A DNA stretch of 64,000 bases from Pseudomonas migulae NBRC 103157 (lineage in GTDB: Bacteria; Pseudomonadota; Gammaproteobacteria; Pseudomonadales; Pseudomonadaceae): the NCBI RefSeq assembly GCF_002091715.1, contig NZ_BDAG01000003.1:62001-126000 (forward strand). Reading direction: 5' to 3'. Position 1 is the stretch's first letter. The number at the start of each line of letters is the position of its first letter. Of this stretch, positions 8,760 to 16,266 are shown in pieces. The position numbers and the translations under genes were made by a program. The notes beneath the pieces are model-generated. The model saw only the letters and a list, made by a program, of their open reading frames with translations. It ran no database searches and was not told the DNA's origin.

Positions 8760-9701
8760 ATGCTGAAAGATATAGCTGTTCCCGTTGTGGATGACTATGG
8801 CATTACTGAAGATGCACGGTACTTTGAATACTCTACTTCGGCTAATCCCATCGCTGCGCAGTTAATTTCGAGAGTGCCTTTCAAGACGTTCCCGGCGTCG
8901 TTATATGAAGAAGGTCCGACTCGTGTCATACCATTGGATGTTTCAGCGGAGCTAAACTGTGCTGCGCCGGCAACAGGGCCCGGCTTGCTCGCCAGTTTTG
9001 TTCGTATCGTAAGTGGTGAGGAGTTGGTGATCGATCCAGTTGTCACCTCACAGGTGTTCTATGTGATTAGCGGGGCAGGTGTTGCGATCCAAGGGGCGCA
9101 TCATATTCCTTTTTCAGAGGGAGCGTTTTTTACGCTGCCTGGCGGGTTGTCAGCGATTTTGACAGCGGAAAGTACAGTTACTCTGTACTACGTTACCGAT
9201 GCCCCACTGATGACCTACCTTGGGGTTAGTGCTGTAGAACCGCGATTTTCTCCAACATTTTATCCGGCAGACCGCGCGGCAGAAGAATTGTTAAAAGTTT
9301 CAAAAGATCCAAGCGCGCATAAACGTAGTCGTGTATCTGTGCTCTTAGGTAATGAGCACTTTGACCAGACTAGGACTGTCACTCATGTCTTGTGGGCTAT
9401 GTTTGGCTTGCTCCCCGGAAATTCTATTCAAAAGCCCCATCGTCATCAATCAATAGCGTTGGACTTTATCGTGGATTGCCCTAAAGGATGTTATTCGCTT
9501 GTGGGTACTACTCTGGACAAAGAAGGAAATATTGCTAATCCCACTAGGGTGGATTGGGAAGCCGGTATGGCATTTATTACGCCGCCGGGTTACTGGCATG
9601 CTCATTTCAATGAGTCGAAGGAAAGTGCACGGCTTATCCCAATTCAGGATGCTGGACTCCAGACTTATCTTCGCGCTTTAGATATCCGCTTCGCTGAATA
9701 A
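8760..9701 (+). CDS. Bicupin protein of unknown substrate
   Basis: 313 residues with two cupin barrels. The C-terminal one is intact: HxH at H227/H229 (KPHRHQS), and a textbook second cupin motif at 269-284 (GMAFITPPGYWHAHFN), supplying H280. It should bind a metal. The N-terminal barrel (about 80-150) keeps the fold glycines (VISGAG, GAFFTLPGG) but lacks the histidines, so it is probably structural. The layout resembles gentisate dioxygenase-like or ureidoglycine-aminohydrolase-like bicupins, but I cannot assign a reaction. RBS AAGGAG before ATG; a terminator follows directly. Flanked by a convergent LysR gene that may or may not control it. Confidence 0.75.
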   Translation: MLKDIAVPVVDDYGITEDARYFEYSTSANPIAAQLISRVPFKTFPASLYEEGPTRVIPLDVSAELNCAAPATGPGLLASFVRIVSGEELVIDPVVTSQVFYVISGAGVAIQGAHHIPFSEGAFFTLPGGLSAILTAESTVTLYYVTDAPLMTYLGVSAVEPRFSPTFYPADRAAEELLKVSKDPSAHKRSRVSVLLGNEHFDQTRTVTHVLWAMFGLLPGNSIQKPHRHQSIALDFIVDCPKGCYSLVGTTLDKEGNIANPTRVDWEAGMAFITPPGYWHAHFNESKESARLIPIQDAGLQTYLRALDIRFAE

Positions 9702-9714
9702 GCAATTGTTAATA

Positions 9715-9742
9715 GTGCGCCGTATTAGCGGCGTACTTTTTT
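9715..9742 (+). terminator. Rho-independent terminator of the bicupin gene
   Basis: An 8-bp stem (GTGCGCCG with CGGCGTAC, one G-T wobble) with a six-base loop and six T residues, 13 bp after the bicupin stop. No matching T-run on the other strand, so it serves the plus-strand gene only. Confidence 0.8.
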
Positions 9743-9751
9743 CCACTTTTT

Positions 9752-10762
9752 TCACTGTCTTGGAGTATTTGTATCCCAATATGGAGGATTGCCAATTTTT
9801 TCTATAAGAAAATCAACGAAGGTTCGGACTTTGCTCGAGACGGTTTTTTTATACGGATATACCGCCCATATAGAAGGGGCTTCAGCTGTAATCCGCATGT
9901 CCCAATCGGGGAGCACGTCAATAAGCCTGCCTGCGGACAATTGAGCCTGGATGAGCCAAGAGGGAAGTAGAGCAATTCCTAGTCCTCCTAGTGTTGCCTC
10001 TAATAACGCTTCGCTATCATTAGCGGCGAAAGCACCGCTGATAGTAATCTGCTCTAATGCTTCGATTTGTGCATTGGACGAATCTGTAGTCTCTTCAACC
10101 AAACAATCTGCAACGTCTTTACCGACGGGGTGGAGATTTTTCAAAGTTTTTCTTTCAGCGTACCAGCATTTATCTGGCGTTCGCGAAAATGCAAGGCACG
10201 AGTGAGTGTTAAGTTCTGATGGTTTTGAAGGGGCTCCATGAGACTTAATATAGTCTCGGCTTGCACATGCAATTCTCTGTTGGGGTGCCAAGCGTCGCGC
10301 AATCAAGGACGAGTCTTTTAAAGAGCCTATACGTATTCCTAGATCAATACGGGACTCGATTAGGTTTAGAGTTTCATCTGTAAAAATAGCCTCTATCTCA
10401 ATATCGGGATACTTTGCTAAAAATTCATTAATCCATGGCATAATATGTCGGCGACCAAATGCGCCTGGTAACGTCACTCTCAATACTCCCGCAGGATTTC
10501 GATTCAGGGAGGACGCAGCCTCCCGCGCCTCGTCTAACTGGAGTAGTAGCTGAGATGCTTTTTCGTAAAATACGGTCCCACCTTCAGTCAATGACAAGCC
10601 GCGTGTCGTGCGATTGAAGAGGGCGATCCGCAGATCAGTCTCAAGATCTGAAATGTGCCGGGATGCCGTAGACGTCTGAATGGATAAGTCCAGAGCGACA
10701 CGAGTGAAACTTTTTAGCTCTGCTGCACGGACAAAGCTCTTCAAAGCAGCGAAATAATCCAT
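9752..10762 (-). CDS. LysR-family transcriptional regulator
   Basis: 336 residues, longer than the usual ~300. HTH at about 1-60 (DYFAALKSFVRAAELKSFTR…, ISDLETDLRIALFNRTTRG), effector domain from about 90. Extra length comes from an insertion at about 190-225 within the effector domain. Low G+C like the surrounding accessory DNA. It converges on the bicupin gene and no divergent partner is next to its start (the next gene is more than 700 bp away), so its target is unclear. Confidence 0.85.
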   Translation of the reverse strand: MDYFAALKSFVRAAELKSFTRVALDLSIQTSTASRHISDLETDLRIALFNRTTRGLSLTEGGTVFYEKASQLLLQLDEAREAASSLNRNPAGVLRVTLPGAFGRRHIMPWINEFLAKYPDIEIEAIFTDETLNLIESRIDLGIRIGSLKDSSLIARRLAPQQRIACASRDYIKSHGAPSKPSELNTHSCLAFSRTPDKCWYAERKTLKNLHPVGKDVADCLVEETTDSSNAQIEALEQITISGAFAANDSEALLEATLGGLGIALLPSWLIQAQLSAGRLIDVLPDWDMRITAEAPSIWAVYPYKKTVSSKVRTFVDFLIEKIGNPPYWDTNTPRQ

Positions 10763-11488
10763 TTTTAAAATGGCCCTTAGCTGAGAAAGATCTCAACTAT
10801 AACTCGATTTGTGCGATTGTCGAGATGCGTTAGATAAGTTTGCCTGGAAAGTGTCTAAATATGCCGTATTTTAGAAGTCGTATCTGCAGCGCAAATACAG
10901 TGAAGTTTACCGCTGCTGTATTGGTCTGCTTCAGATGCCGTAGCGTAGTTAAGTTTAGCATTTGACCCATAAAAACTAATATTCAAAGGTGATGATTGAA
11001 ATTCAGTTCATTTGTGCTTTCGGCTTTTTGTCTCTGTTTTTAACTCATATTGGTCCGTGCCTAAATACAAAATTCCATCGAGCGTAGTTGATCGCATTGT
11101 TAGCCGACGATTCAAGTGCCGCGCGTAATCATAGAGCGGGCGTCCGGACCGATCAGTGGAACCCGTTTTCTTCGGTTATTCGTCGAGTTGGATTCGATCG
11201 CCTGAAAGCTCCTTCATTTGCGTCTTCTGGCTCATTCGGCATGCGAGTGCGGTATCCAGATACTCCCTTTTCTGGGGCTGTCTTTATCCCAGCTATTAGC
11301 CTTTACCCTCTAGCCATCGTTCGCCGATGCCCTGGCGGCGTATCAATGGGCGGCCCGCACCAAGCCTGCACCTGTTCGGGCTATCGCCCTGTGCAGGCCC
11401 GTGTTGCCCATGACACGTCGTCGCTCGCTGGCTGCTGGGGGCTCCGTCGCTGGAATAACCCAGCCTCAAGCGAAAAAGGAGACTCAAC
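10763..11488. other. Intergenic region between LysR gene and mobile-element module, with nested palindrome
   Basis: About 725 bp. The left half is AT-rich and featureless. The right half (from about 11.1 kb) rises in G+C and looks like the leading edge of the mobilizable element. At 11346-11411 there is a nested inverted repeat: ATGGGC/GCCCAT outside, CCTGCAC/GTGCAGG inside (11365-11371 with 11391-11397), GGGC/GCCC at the tip. A 134-codon plus frame at 11088-11492 overlaps this palindrome and has no recognisable domain; I do not call it a gene. Confidence 0.45.
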
Positions 11489-11698
11489 ATGAATACCAAA
11501 ACAACCGCAACTGAATCCAAGAAACCCGGCTTCGTCGCGAAGGTGCGCAAAGGCTCAGGCGAAAATGCCGTGTACGAACGCATCGGCGTCGCCTGGAAAA
11601 ATGCTGATGGATCGTTCTACATAAAGTTAGCCGGTACGCAGGTCGTCTCCGACTTCATGCTTTACGAAATCGAAAGCACCGACCAGTCAGGCGAATAG
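11489..11698 (+). CDS. Small hypothetical protein of the mobile element
   Basis: 69 residues. Lys-rich N-terminus (MNTKTTATESKKPGFVAKV) followed by a compact stretch (YERIGVAWKNADGSFYIKL) suggesting a small beta-rich domain. Strong AGGAG box 7 bases before ATG and a perfect terminator after the stop, so it is a monocistronic, expressed gene. From memory, proteins of this appearance occur beside mobC/relaxase genes on proteobacterial integrative elements, but I cannot name a family. A nested palindrome just upstream may control it. Confidence 0.7.
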   Translation: MNTKTTATESKKPGFVAKVRKGSGENAVYERIGVAWKNADGSFYIKLAGTQVVSDFMLYEIESTDQSGE

Positions 11699-11714
11699 CC
11701 ATCGCTGATTGAAG

Positions 11715-11745
11715 AAAAGGCGGGCCGCAAGGTCCGCCTTTTTTT
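11715..11745 (+). terminator. Rho-independent terminator after the 69-residue gene
   Basis: GGCGGGCC/GGTCCGCC-type stem (AAAGGCGGGCC … GGTCCGCCTTT) with an AA-rich loop and a run of seven T residues, beginning 17 bp past the stop codon. Confidence 0.9.
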
Positions 11746-11949
11746 CAATCCATATGAATCCGTCATGATCTGCATAAATCTCCTGCATGCATTTTCGATT
11801 GCCGCAATGCAGTCATGCGGGCTCCTCTGATTTTTATATTCACATCCACAAAAACAAATGCTATCAGGCAATGAAGAGCGCAAAAGAAATTTGGAAACTG
11901 CATCAGCAGTCGTCGTTTCTTTTAGAAAATCTTCATACCCCCAGCCTTA

Positions 11950-12276
11950 AACTGGACTCAAGGGCCAGTTGCGAACGAAGTGAGCACAAGGTGTGCGTGG
12001 TAGTACCACGCCCACCTTGCGTGGGGACTTCCAGTCCCCCGCGATCCCCCCTCGGAATCCCTAAGCGCAAATGTTCTAGGGAACATTTTTGCTAAGGGAT
12101 TAGACGCAACGTTTCGCCGTTGCACACGATCAGGGAGACTTCGGCTCTCCCTGAACCCATCGAGTAAGGGGCACTTCGTAGCCCCTTGCGACCCTTGATC
12201 AGGACTTTCGCGCCCTGAACCACGACCGGGTTTCGGCCCGGTGCCGACCAAAGAGAGATGTCAGCTCTCCCTTTGG
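11950..12276. repeat. Tandem array of about ten different hairpins upstream of mobC
   Basis: Consecutive inverted repeats with little spacing: 11950-11970 (6 bp), 11987-12019 (13 of 14 bp, loop TAGTA), 12019-12042, 12057-12100 (17 of 20 bp, loop TAGG), 12106-12123 (GCAACG/CGTTGC), 12130-12154 (9 bp perfect, CTTCGG loop), 12166-12187 (AAGGGGC/GCCCCTT), 12199-12218, 12225-12242 (ACCGGG/CCCGGT) and 12248-12276. Stems differ in sequence, but five loops contain TTCG. No protein gene is likely here. Position directly before the mob genes suggests an origin-of-transfer or structured-leader role; this is inference. Confidence 0.75.
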
Positions 12277-12358
12277 AATTCCATCGACCACTGCGCGGTG
12301 CTGAAGACGAGAGGAAACCAGGAGGCGACGGCTTTTTAGGAGCAGCTATGTTGGCGGC

Positions 12359-12703
12359 ATGACCAGATCAAAGAAAAAACGCGATGCGCCGATCTCTTAC
12401 CGCCCACCCGAAAGGTTGCGCGATGAGTTTCACGCGCGGGTGCAGAACTCAGGTCAGTCCATTAACGGCTATATCACCGAGGCTATTTTCGGCAGGGCCG
12501 CTCCCCGGTCTAAACGCGTTTCGCCGCTGGATCAAAAGATGATTGCCATGCTGCTGTCGCAAGCAGCCCGCATTAACGACCGGCTGGAGCAAGCTGGCCG
12601 CTCGTCCACTGATAGCGATCCCAGCCTGATTTTCCAGGAGTGCCGGGATGAGCTCGCTGAAATCAGGAGCTATCTGATGCTGGCCTTGGGGAGGGACCCA
12701 TGA
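12359..12703 (+). CDS. mobC: MobC-like mobilization protein
   Basis: 114 residues, basic N-terminus (MTRSKKKRDAPISYRPPERL) then a ribbon-helix-helix-like segment (RVQNSGQSINGYITEAIFG, about 29-47) and a helical C-terminus, as in MobC accessory proteins that bind oriT and help the relaxase. Its TGA overlaps the relaxase ATG by 4 bp (ATGA). The ATG itself overlaps the stop of a four-codon mini-ORF (ATG at 12348, stop at 12360-12362) that owns the good AGGAG box, suggesting coupled translation. Confidence 0.75.
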   Translation: MTRSKKKRDAPISYRPPERLRDEFHARVQNSGQSINGYITEAIFGRAAPRSKRVSPLDQKMIAMLLSQAARINDRLEQAGRSSTDSDPSLIFQECRDELAEIRSYLMLALGRDP

Positions 12704-14292
12704 TCCCTTTCGCGTCGCAGCGGGGAAGTGGCCAAGACCTCGCCACTCACCTTCTAAATGCCTACGACAACGAGCTGGCAGAGGTGGCTGATCTGCGAGG
12801 AGCCATTGCCGGGGATCTGCACGGTGCTTTCAAAGAGTGGCAGGTGCAGGCCGATACGTTGACCCGGTGCGAGAAGTATCTCTACAGCCTGTCGATCAAT
12901 CCTGATCCCGCGCAGGGGCCGTTGACGCGCGATCAGTACCTGGACTATATCCGGCGTACCGAGGATGTCCTGGGGTTAGGCGATCAACCCCGCGCGGTGG
13001 TGTTCCATATCAAGGATGGTCGTGAGCACTGCCATGTGGTCTGGTCACGGATTGATGCTGATAATCAGAAAGCTGTCCATCTGGCTTTTGACCGGGACAA
13101 GCTGATGCGGGTGACGCGGGGTTTCGCCCGTGATCACGGTCTGACGCTTCCCGAAGGGTATGAAAAATCCAGGAAGGTCGGGCAGATCTCCCTTTACGAG
13201 CAGGCGCAATTACGGCAGACCGGGCTCTCCAAAGAAGACCATAAGCAGCAGGTTACGGAGGCCTGGCAACAGAGTGACGACGCCCGCTCGTTCGTGCATG
13301 CGCTCGCCGAACGGGGCTACATGCTGGCTACCGGAAACCGTCCCTATGTTCTCGTCGATCTTTACGGCAACGTGAACGCGCTGCCAAAGCTCATTGATGA
13401 TAAGTCCATCCGTACAAAGGACATCCGTGAGTTTCTTGAGAAGGAGTTCCCGTGTGAATCACTGCCGACCGTTCAGGAGGCTGAGAAGCTTGTTGCGGCG
13501 CACCGCAAGCTGATCGAGCGAGCCGTTAAGGAAGATAACTACGCCGACCGGCTCGCCGAACTGAAGCACGGCCAGATGGAGCGGCGGCGCGCGATAGAGC
13601 ACGAGCGAGAAGCACTCAAGCACCGCCAGCATTGCCTGCGTCTTGCGCAGCAGGAAAAGCACCGGGCAGAGCGGGACAATCTGCGTACAGGCCACCTTGC
13701 CATGATGAAAGCCGTTCGCCGGGAGCGGTATCAAAACCGCCCCACGGGCTTGTCTGAGTTCTTGGGCCGGGTCAGCGGTGTCAATTTCTTGCGCCAGAAA
13801 TTGCACCACTATCAAGATGCCAAACGCGTTCGCGCTCATCTCGAACAGCAGGCTCAGCTGAAAGCTCGCCAAACACAGGATGCCAAGATTCTGGATTTCC
13901 GCCTCAAGCTTCAGGCATTCGGCATTGAACGCAAGGCAGCATCCCTTGAAAAAGTGGATAGACGAGAGCTGGCCGCATTCATGCGGGATAACAAGCGCGA
14001 TCAGCGTGTCAGAGCTCGTGGCGAGGATGGTGTTATGCCGTCATTGGTTGAAATCGTTGATGTTGATCTTGCGCAAAACGAAAAAGCCGCCCCTGATGTG
14101 CTCGCGGCTTTTGAGAAGGCAAAGCGAGAACCAAAAAGAGAAGTTCCCGATCTTATGGCGGCGTTTGAGCGGGCTACCGCTGTATTCCGCAAGGATAGAC
14201 GGGAGCAGCGCGAAGGAGATGGGCCGGAGAGATCTCGACCGCTAACGCCACCACCTCACCGCGAGGGTCATGAGCCTGATCGAGAGCGGTGA
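12700..14292 (+). CDS. mobA: MobA-type relaxase (MOB nuclease)
   Basis: 530 residues. The N-terminal relaxase domain (about 1-160) shows the metal-binding histidine motif H103…H110-C-H112 (VFHIKDGREHCHVVWSRID) typical of the Relaxase/Mobilization nuclease family. SQRGSGQDLATHLLNAYDNE at 6-25 is the conserved motif I region; the catalytic tyrosine is probably Y22 or one near 60-62, which I cannot settle by eye. Residues about 260-420 form a long charged coiled coil, and the C-terminus is disordered (Pro/Arg/Glu). It nicks oriT and pilots DNA during mobilization by a helper conjugation system; no type IV secretion genes are present. It converges with the TIR-HEPN cassette with 17 bp between stops. 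Confidence 0.85.
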   Translation: MIPFASQRGSGQDLATHLLNAYDNELAEVADLRGAIAGDLHGAFKEWQVQADTLTRCEKYLYSLSINPDPAQGPLTRDQYLDYIRRTEDVLGLGDQPRAVVFHIKDGREHCHVVWSRIDADNQKAVHLAFDRDKLMRVTRGFARDHGLTLPEGYEKSRKVGQISLYEQAQLRQTGLSKEDHKQQVTEAWQQSDDARSFVHALAERGYMLATGNRPYVLVDLYGNVNALPKLIDDKSIRTKDIREFLEKEFPCESLPTVQEAEKLVAAHRKLIERAVKEDNYADRLAELKHGQMERRRAIEHEREALKHRQHCLRLAQQEKHRAERDNLRTGHLAMMKAVRRERYQNRPTGLSEFLGRVSGVNFLRQKLHHYQDAKRVRAHLEQQAQLKARQTQDAKILDFRLKLQAFGIERKAASLEKVDRRELAAFMRDNKRDQRVRARGEDGVMPSLVEIVDVDLAQNEKAAPDVLAAFEKAKREPKREVPDLMAAFERATAVFRKDRREQREGDGPERSRPLTPPPHREGHEPDRER

Positions 14293-14309
14293 CTTGTTAA
14301 CGTGTTATT

Positions 14310-14861
14310 TTATTTGGCGTCGTAATGTATCCATTGCATCCGGGCGTCTGAGGCAATCAGATCATAGCGCTCGACGAAGGAATCTATTTTTTCGCGCTGC
14401 TCGTCGTATGTTAAGCACCACTTCCCACAGGCACTACCTACCACTTGAATTAATGAATAAAGATTGTAGTAGCCTGTTTTCTCTTGATCCAATTTTACAT
14501 CTGGATGCATTTCGCCGATGTAGGCAACTAAGGCCCTTTCTTTACCGTCAACTACTTTTCTGGAACTCAAACTGCTCATGTGAAGGAGCGAGTTTCTGTG
14601 CTCCCATAACTCCTCCGCAGTAATGCCAAGAGTTTTTATTTCTGAAAACTCTTTTAGCCATTTTATGAAAGTGTTCTCTTTAATGTTGCCGTATTCTATG
14701 TAGCTTATTGAGTCTATAGCCACCACCAGCAATTTCGAAGCAGAGACGTAATGCTTTGCGTTGAAAAGAATTCGTACAGGCTGGAAGAAATCATCATTCA
14801 AAAGACGCGTGAAGTCGAATCCCTCGTCGTTGAAGTATTTTCCAAAGTAATCGACAGACAT
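14310..14861 (-). CDS. HEPN-motif protein, third gene of the TIR cassette
   Basis: 183 residues, no signal peptide or membrane segment, mostly helical. Contains H88-R89-N90-S91-L92-L93-H94, i.e. the RNxxxH motif diagnostic of HEPN ribonucleases, inside a helical setting (TAEELWEHRNSLLHMSS). HEPN proteins are RNases or nucleotide-transfer toxins common in defence and toxin systems. Not similar by eye to the other HEPN-motif protein outside the motif. AT-rich, GGAG box about 11 bases before ATG; 61 bp after the preceding gene. HEPN assignment rests on motif and context, not on a full alignment. Confidence 0.65.
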   Translation of the reverse strand: MSVDYFGKYFNDEGFDFTRLLNDDFFQPVRILFNAKHYVSASKLLVVAIDSISYIEYGNIKENTFIKWLKEFSEIKTLGITAEELWEHRNSLLHMSSLSSRKVVDGKERALVAYIGEMHPDVKLDQEKTGYYNLYSLIQVVGSACGKWCLTYDEQREKIDSFVERYDLIASDARMQWIHYDAK

Positions 14862-14922
14862 ATCTAGTGTCTCCGCTTAATAGGTGTGATGGTAAAGATC
14901 TTGAGTGGCCGGTTTTATTTTT

Positions 14923-15408
14923 CTACATGCATCTCAGTAAGAATGATGTTGCGTTCCTGAAATTTTGTTCTTGCTCGCGCAATTCGTAATGCCATTTCGC
15001 GCCATGGAATAAATTATTCCTCAGTCTGAATACTACACCTAAGCAGCCTATCAATATTGTTTTTTCATCGGCGCTATCATCTTGTAGTGCTGCAATGATT
15101 TCCGGCGGGTTGTTGCTGAGTTCAATATGCAGATTATTAAATCTATAGTTAAGTTGTCCGTTTTCGATGTAGCGCTGCTTTAAATAATGAAGATATGCAT
15201 TTGTATTGCATTTTTCGATAGCGCCCTGCATCTCAAGGCTTTCGGCAAGCGCCCTTATTGTGGTCATGTTTCCGAAGCCATTCAATCTGGTGCCCTCAAA
15301 AAAACTCCAGATTAGAGAGAAGTCGGCTATAGCGTCGCGTTCCTCTAACGATAATTGGCCAAAGCCGGGAGCTTGCTTTGAGATCCACTCTAAAATTTCA
15401 GGGCTCAT
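14923..15408 (-). CDS. HEPN-motif protein, second gene of the TIR cassette
   Basis: 161 residues with the ATG at 15408, chosen because AAGGA lies 8 bases before it (a TTG five codons upstream is the alternative). Helical, soluble. The motif R130-N131-N132-L133-F134-H135 (FRLRNNLFHGAKW) is a canonical HEPN RNxxxH active site; the following GAK is also common in HEPN families. Lies 27 bp after the TIR-like gene and 61 bp before the third gene, so a single transcript is likely. AT-rich. May act as an RNase effector or as partner of the other HEPN-motif protein; role inferred. Confidence 0.68.
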   Translation of the reverse strand: MSPEILEWISKQAPGFGQLSLEERDAIADFSLIWSFFEGTRLNGFGNMTTIRALAESLEMQGAIEKCNTNAYLHYLKQRYIENGQLNYRFNNLHIELSNNPPEIIAALQDDSADEKTILIGCLGVVFRLRNNLFHGAKWHYELREQEQNFRNATSFLLRCM

Positions 15409-15435
15409 AAAATATTCCTTCAAGAGAGAGAAACG

Positions 15436-16266
15436 TCAAATAAGTTTATTCATGTCGATGTCATACCCAGACTGTTTCATTTCCTTGGCAAGCTGCAAAT
15501 GCCATGCTGAAGCCTCATCCAGGCTTATATAGACGACACCGCTTATGTCGTTGGGAAGCTCCAGCTTACCATCGACAAGTGCGGCCACGTTTTGCCGTCC
15601 CAGTTTTCCGATCAGATATCCGTGCTCAAACACTACGTTCTGGCGGGCGCGTAGATTTAGATTGTCAGCTGCTGATTTTACGTTTCCCACATCGTCGGGG
15701 GTGTAAAGAACTACGGCAAAACCTACGTCAGAGTAGTGTTCTATTTTTTCAATAATAGTCCGTCCAGAGCTAGCCTTCTCATGTAGAATGACTGCTTCGA
15801 ACCCGAGTTTTTCAATAAATCTGGCGGCTTTGTTTTGAGCACTTTCATCGTGGCCATGCACAATAAAAATCTTCTTCTGATTGCCGGTGTTTTTAGATGA
15901 TTTTGACGTGGCTTCTTTCTTCAATGTCTTTTTGTAACCAACTGCACCTTCAATGAAATCATCCGTTACATCTTTGGCGCGACCGATTGCCTGGTACGTA
16001 TAGGACGGGCCACCAATGAATGCTACAGAAGATTGTTGGTCATCAAATTTAACCTGGGCGATAAAGGACTCAATTGTTTTCTCGCTTTCGGAGATTTTTA
16101 TTCTTTCTAGATCGTCTGGTTGTACAGTTTTTCCATTAATGATGATTGGCGAGCCTTGCTCATAAGGCTCAACAAATCGTGATATTAACTGTTCCTTAGT
16201 AAGGTCGGTTTTGTATTCGCCATAATATTGGTCCGACTTTGGTTTCACAATCACATGATAGTACAT
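15436..16266 (-). CDS. TIR-like domain protein (CAP12/Pycsar-effector family), first gene of a putative defence cassette
   Basis: 276 residues from ATG 16266 (AGGA box 11 bases upstream; a TTG 8 codons earlier is possible). N-terminal half (about 1-105) is a family-specific domain of unknown role (YYHVIVKPKSDQYYGEYKTD). A Lys/Ser-rich linker leads to a C-terminal TIR-like domain: IFIVHGHD (133-140), the likely catalytic glutamate E173 in RTIIEKIE, VLYTPDD (186-192) and ARQNVVFEHGYLIGKLG (207-223). This is the family of predicted nucleotide-binding TIR-like proteins, whose members act as NAD+-degrading effectors in CBASS/Pycsar-type immunity. No cyclase gene is adjacent; instead two HEPN-motif genes follow. 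AT-rich compared with all neighbours. Confidence 0.82.
   Translation of the reverse strand: MYYHVIVKPKSDQYYGEYKTDLTKEQLISRFVEPYEQGSPIIINGKTVQPDDLERIKISESEKTIESFIAQVKFDDQQSSVAFIGGPSYTYQAIGRAKDVTDDFIEGAVGYKKTLKKEATSKSSKNTGNQKKIFIVHGHDESAQNKAARFIEKLGFEAVILHEKASSGRTIIEKIEHYSDVGFAVVLYTPDDVGNVKSAADNLNLRARQNVVFEHGYLIGKLGRQNVAALVDGKLELPNDISGVVYISLDEASAWHLQLAKEMKQSGYDIDMNKLI

Noticed and set aside
11088-11492. 134-codon plus frame at the edge of the mobile element
   Set aside because: Crosses the nested palindrome, has no ribosome binding site or domain and overlaps the start of the better supported 69-residue gene.
11787-12251. Short frames across the hairpin array
   Set aside because: They encode low-quality peptides produced by the inverted repeats themselves.
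11950-12276. CRISPR array
   Set aside because: Repeats are not identical in sequence or evenly spaced; only the loop theme is shared, and no cas genes are nearby.
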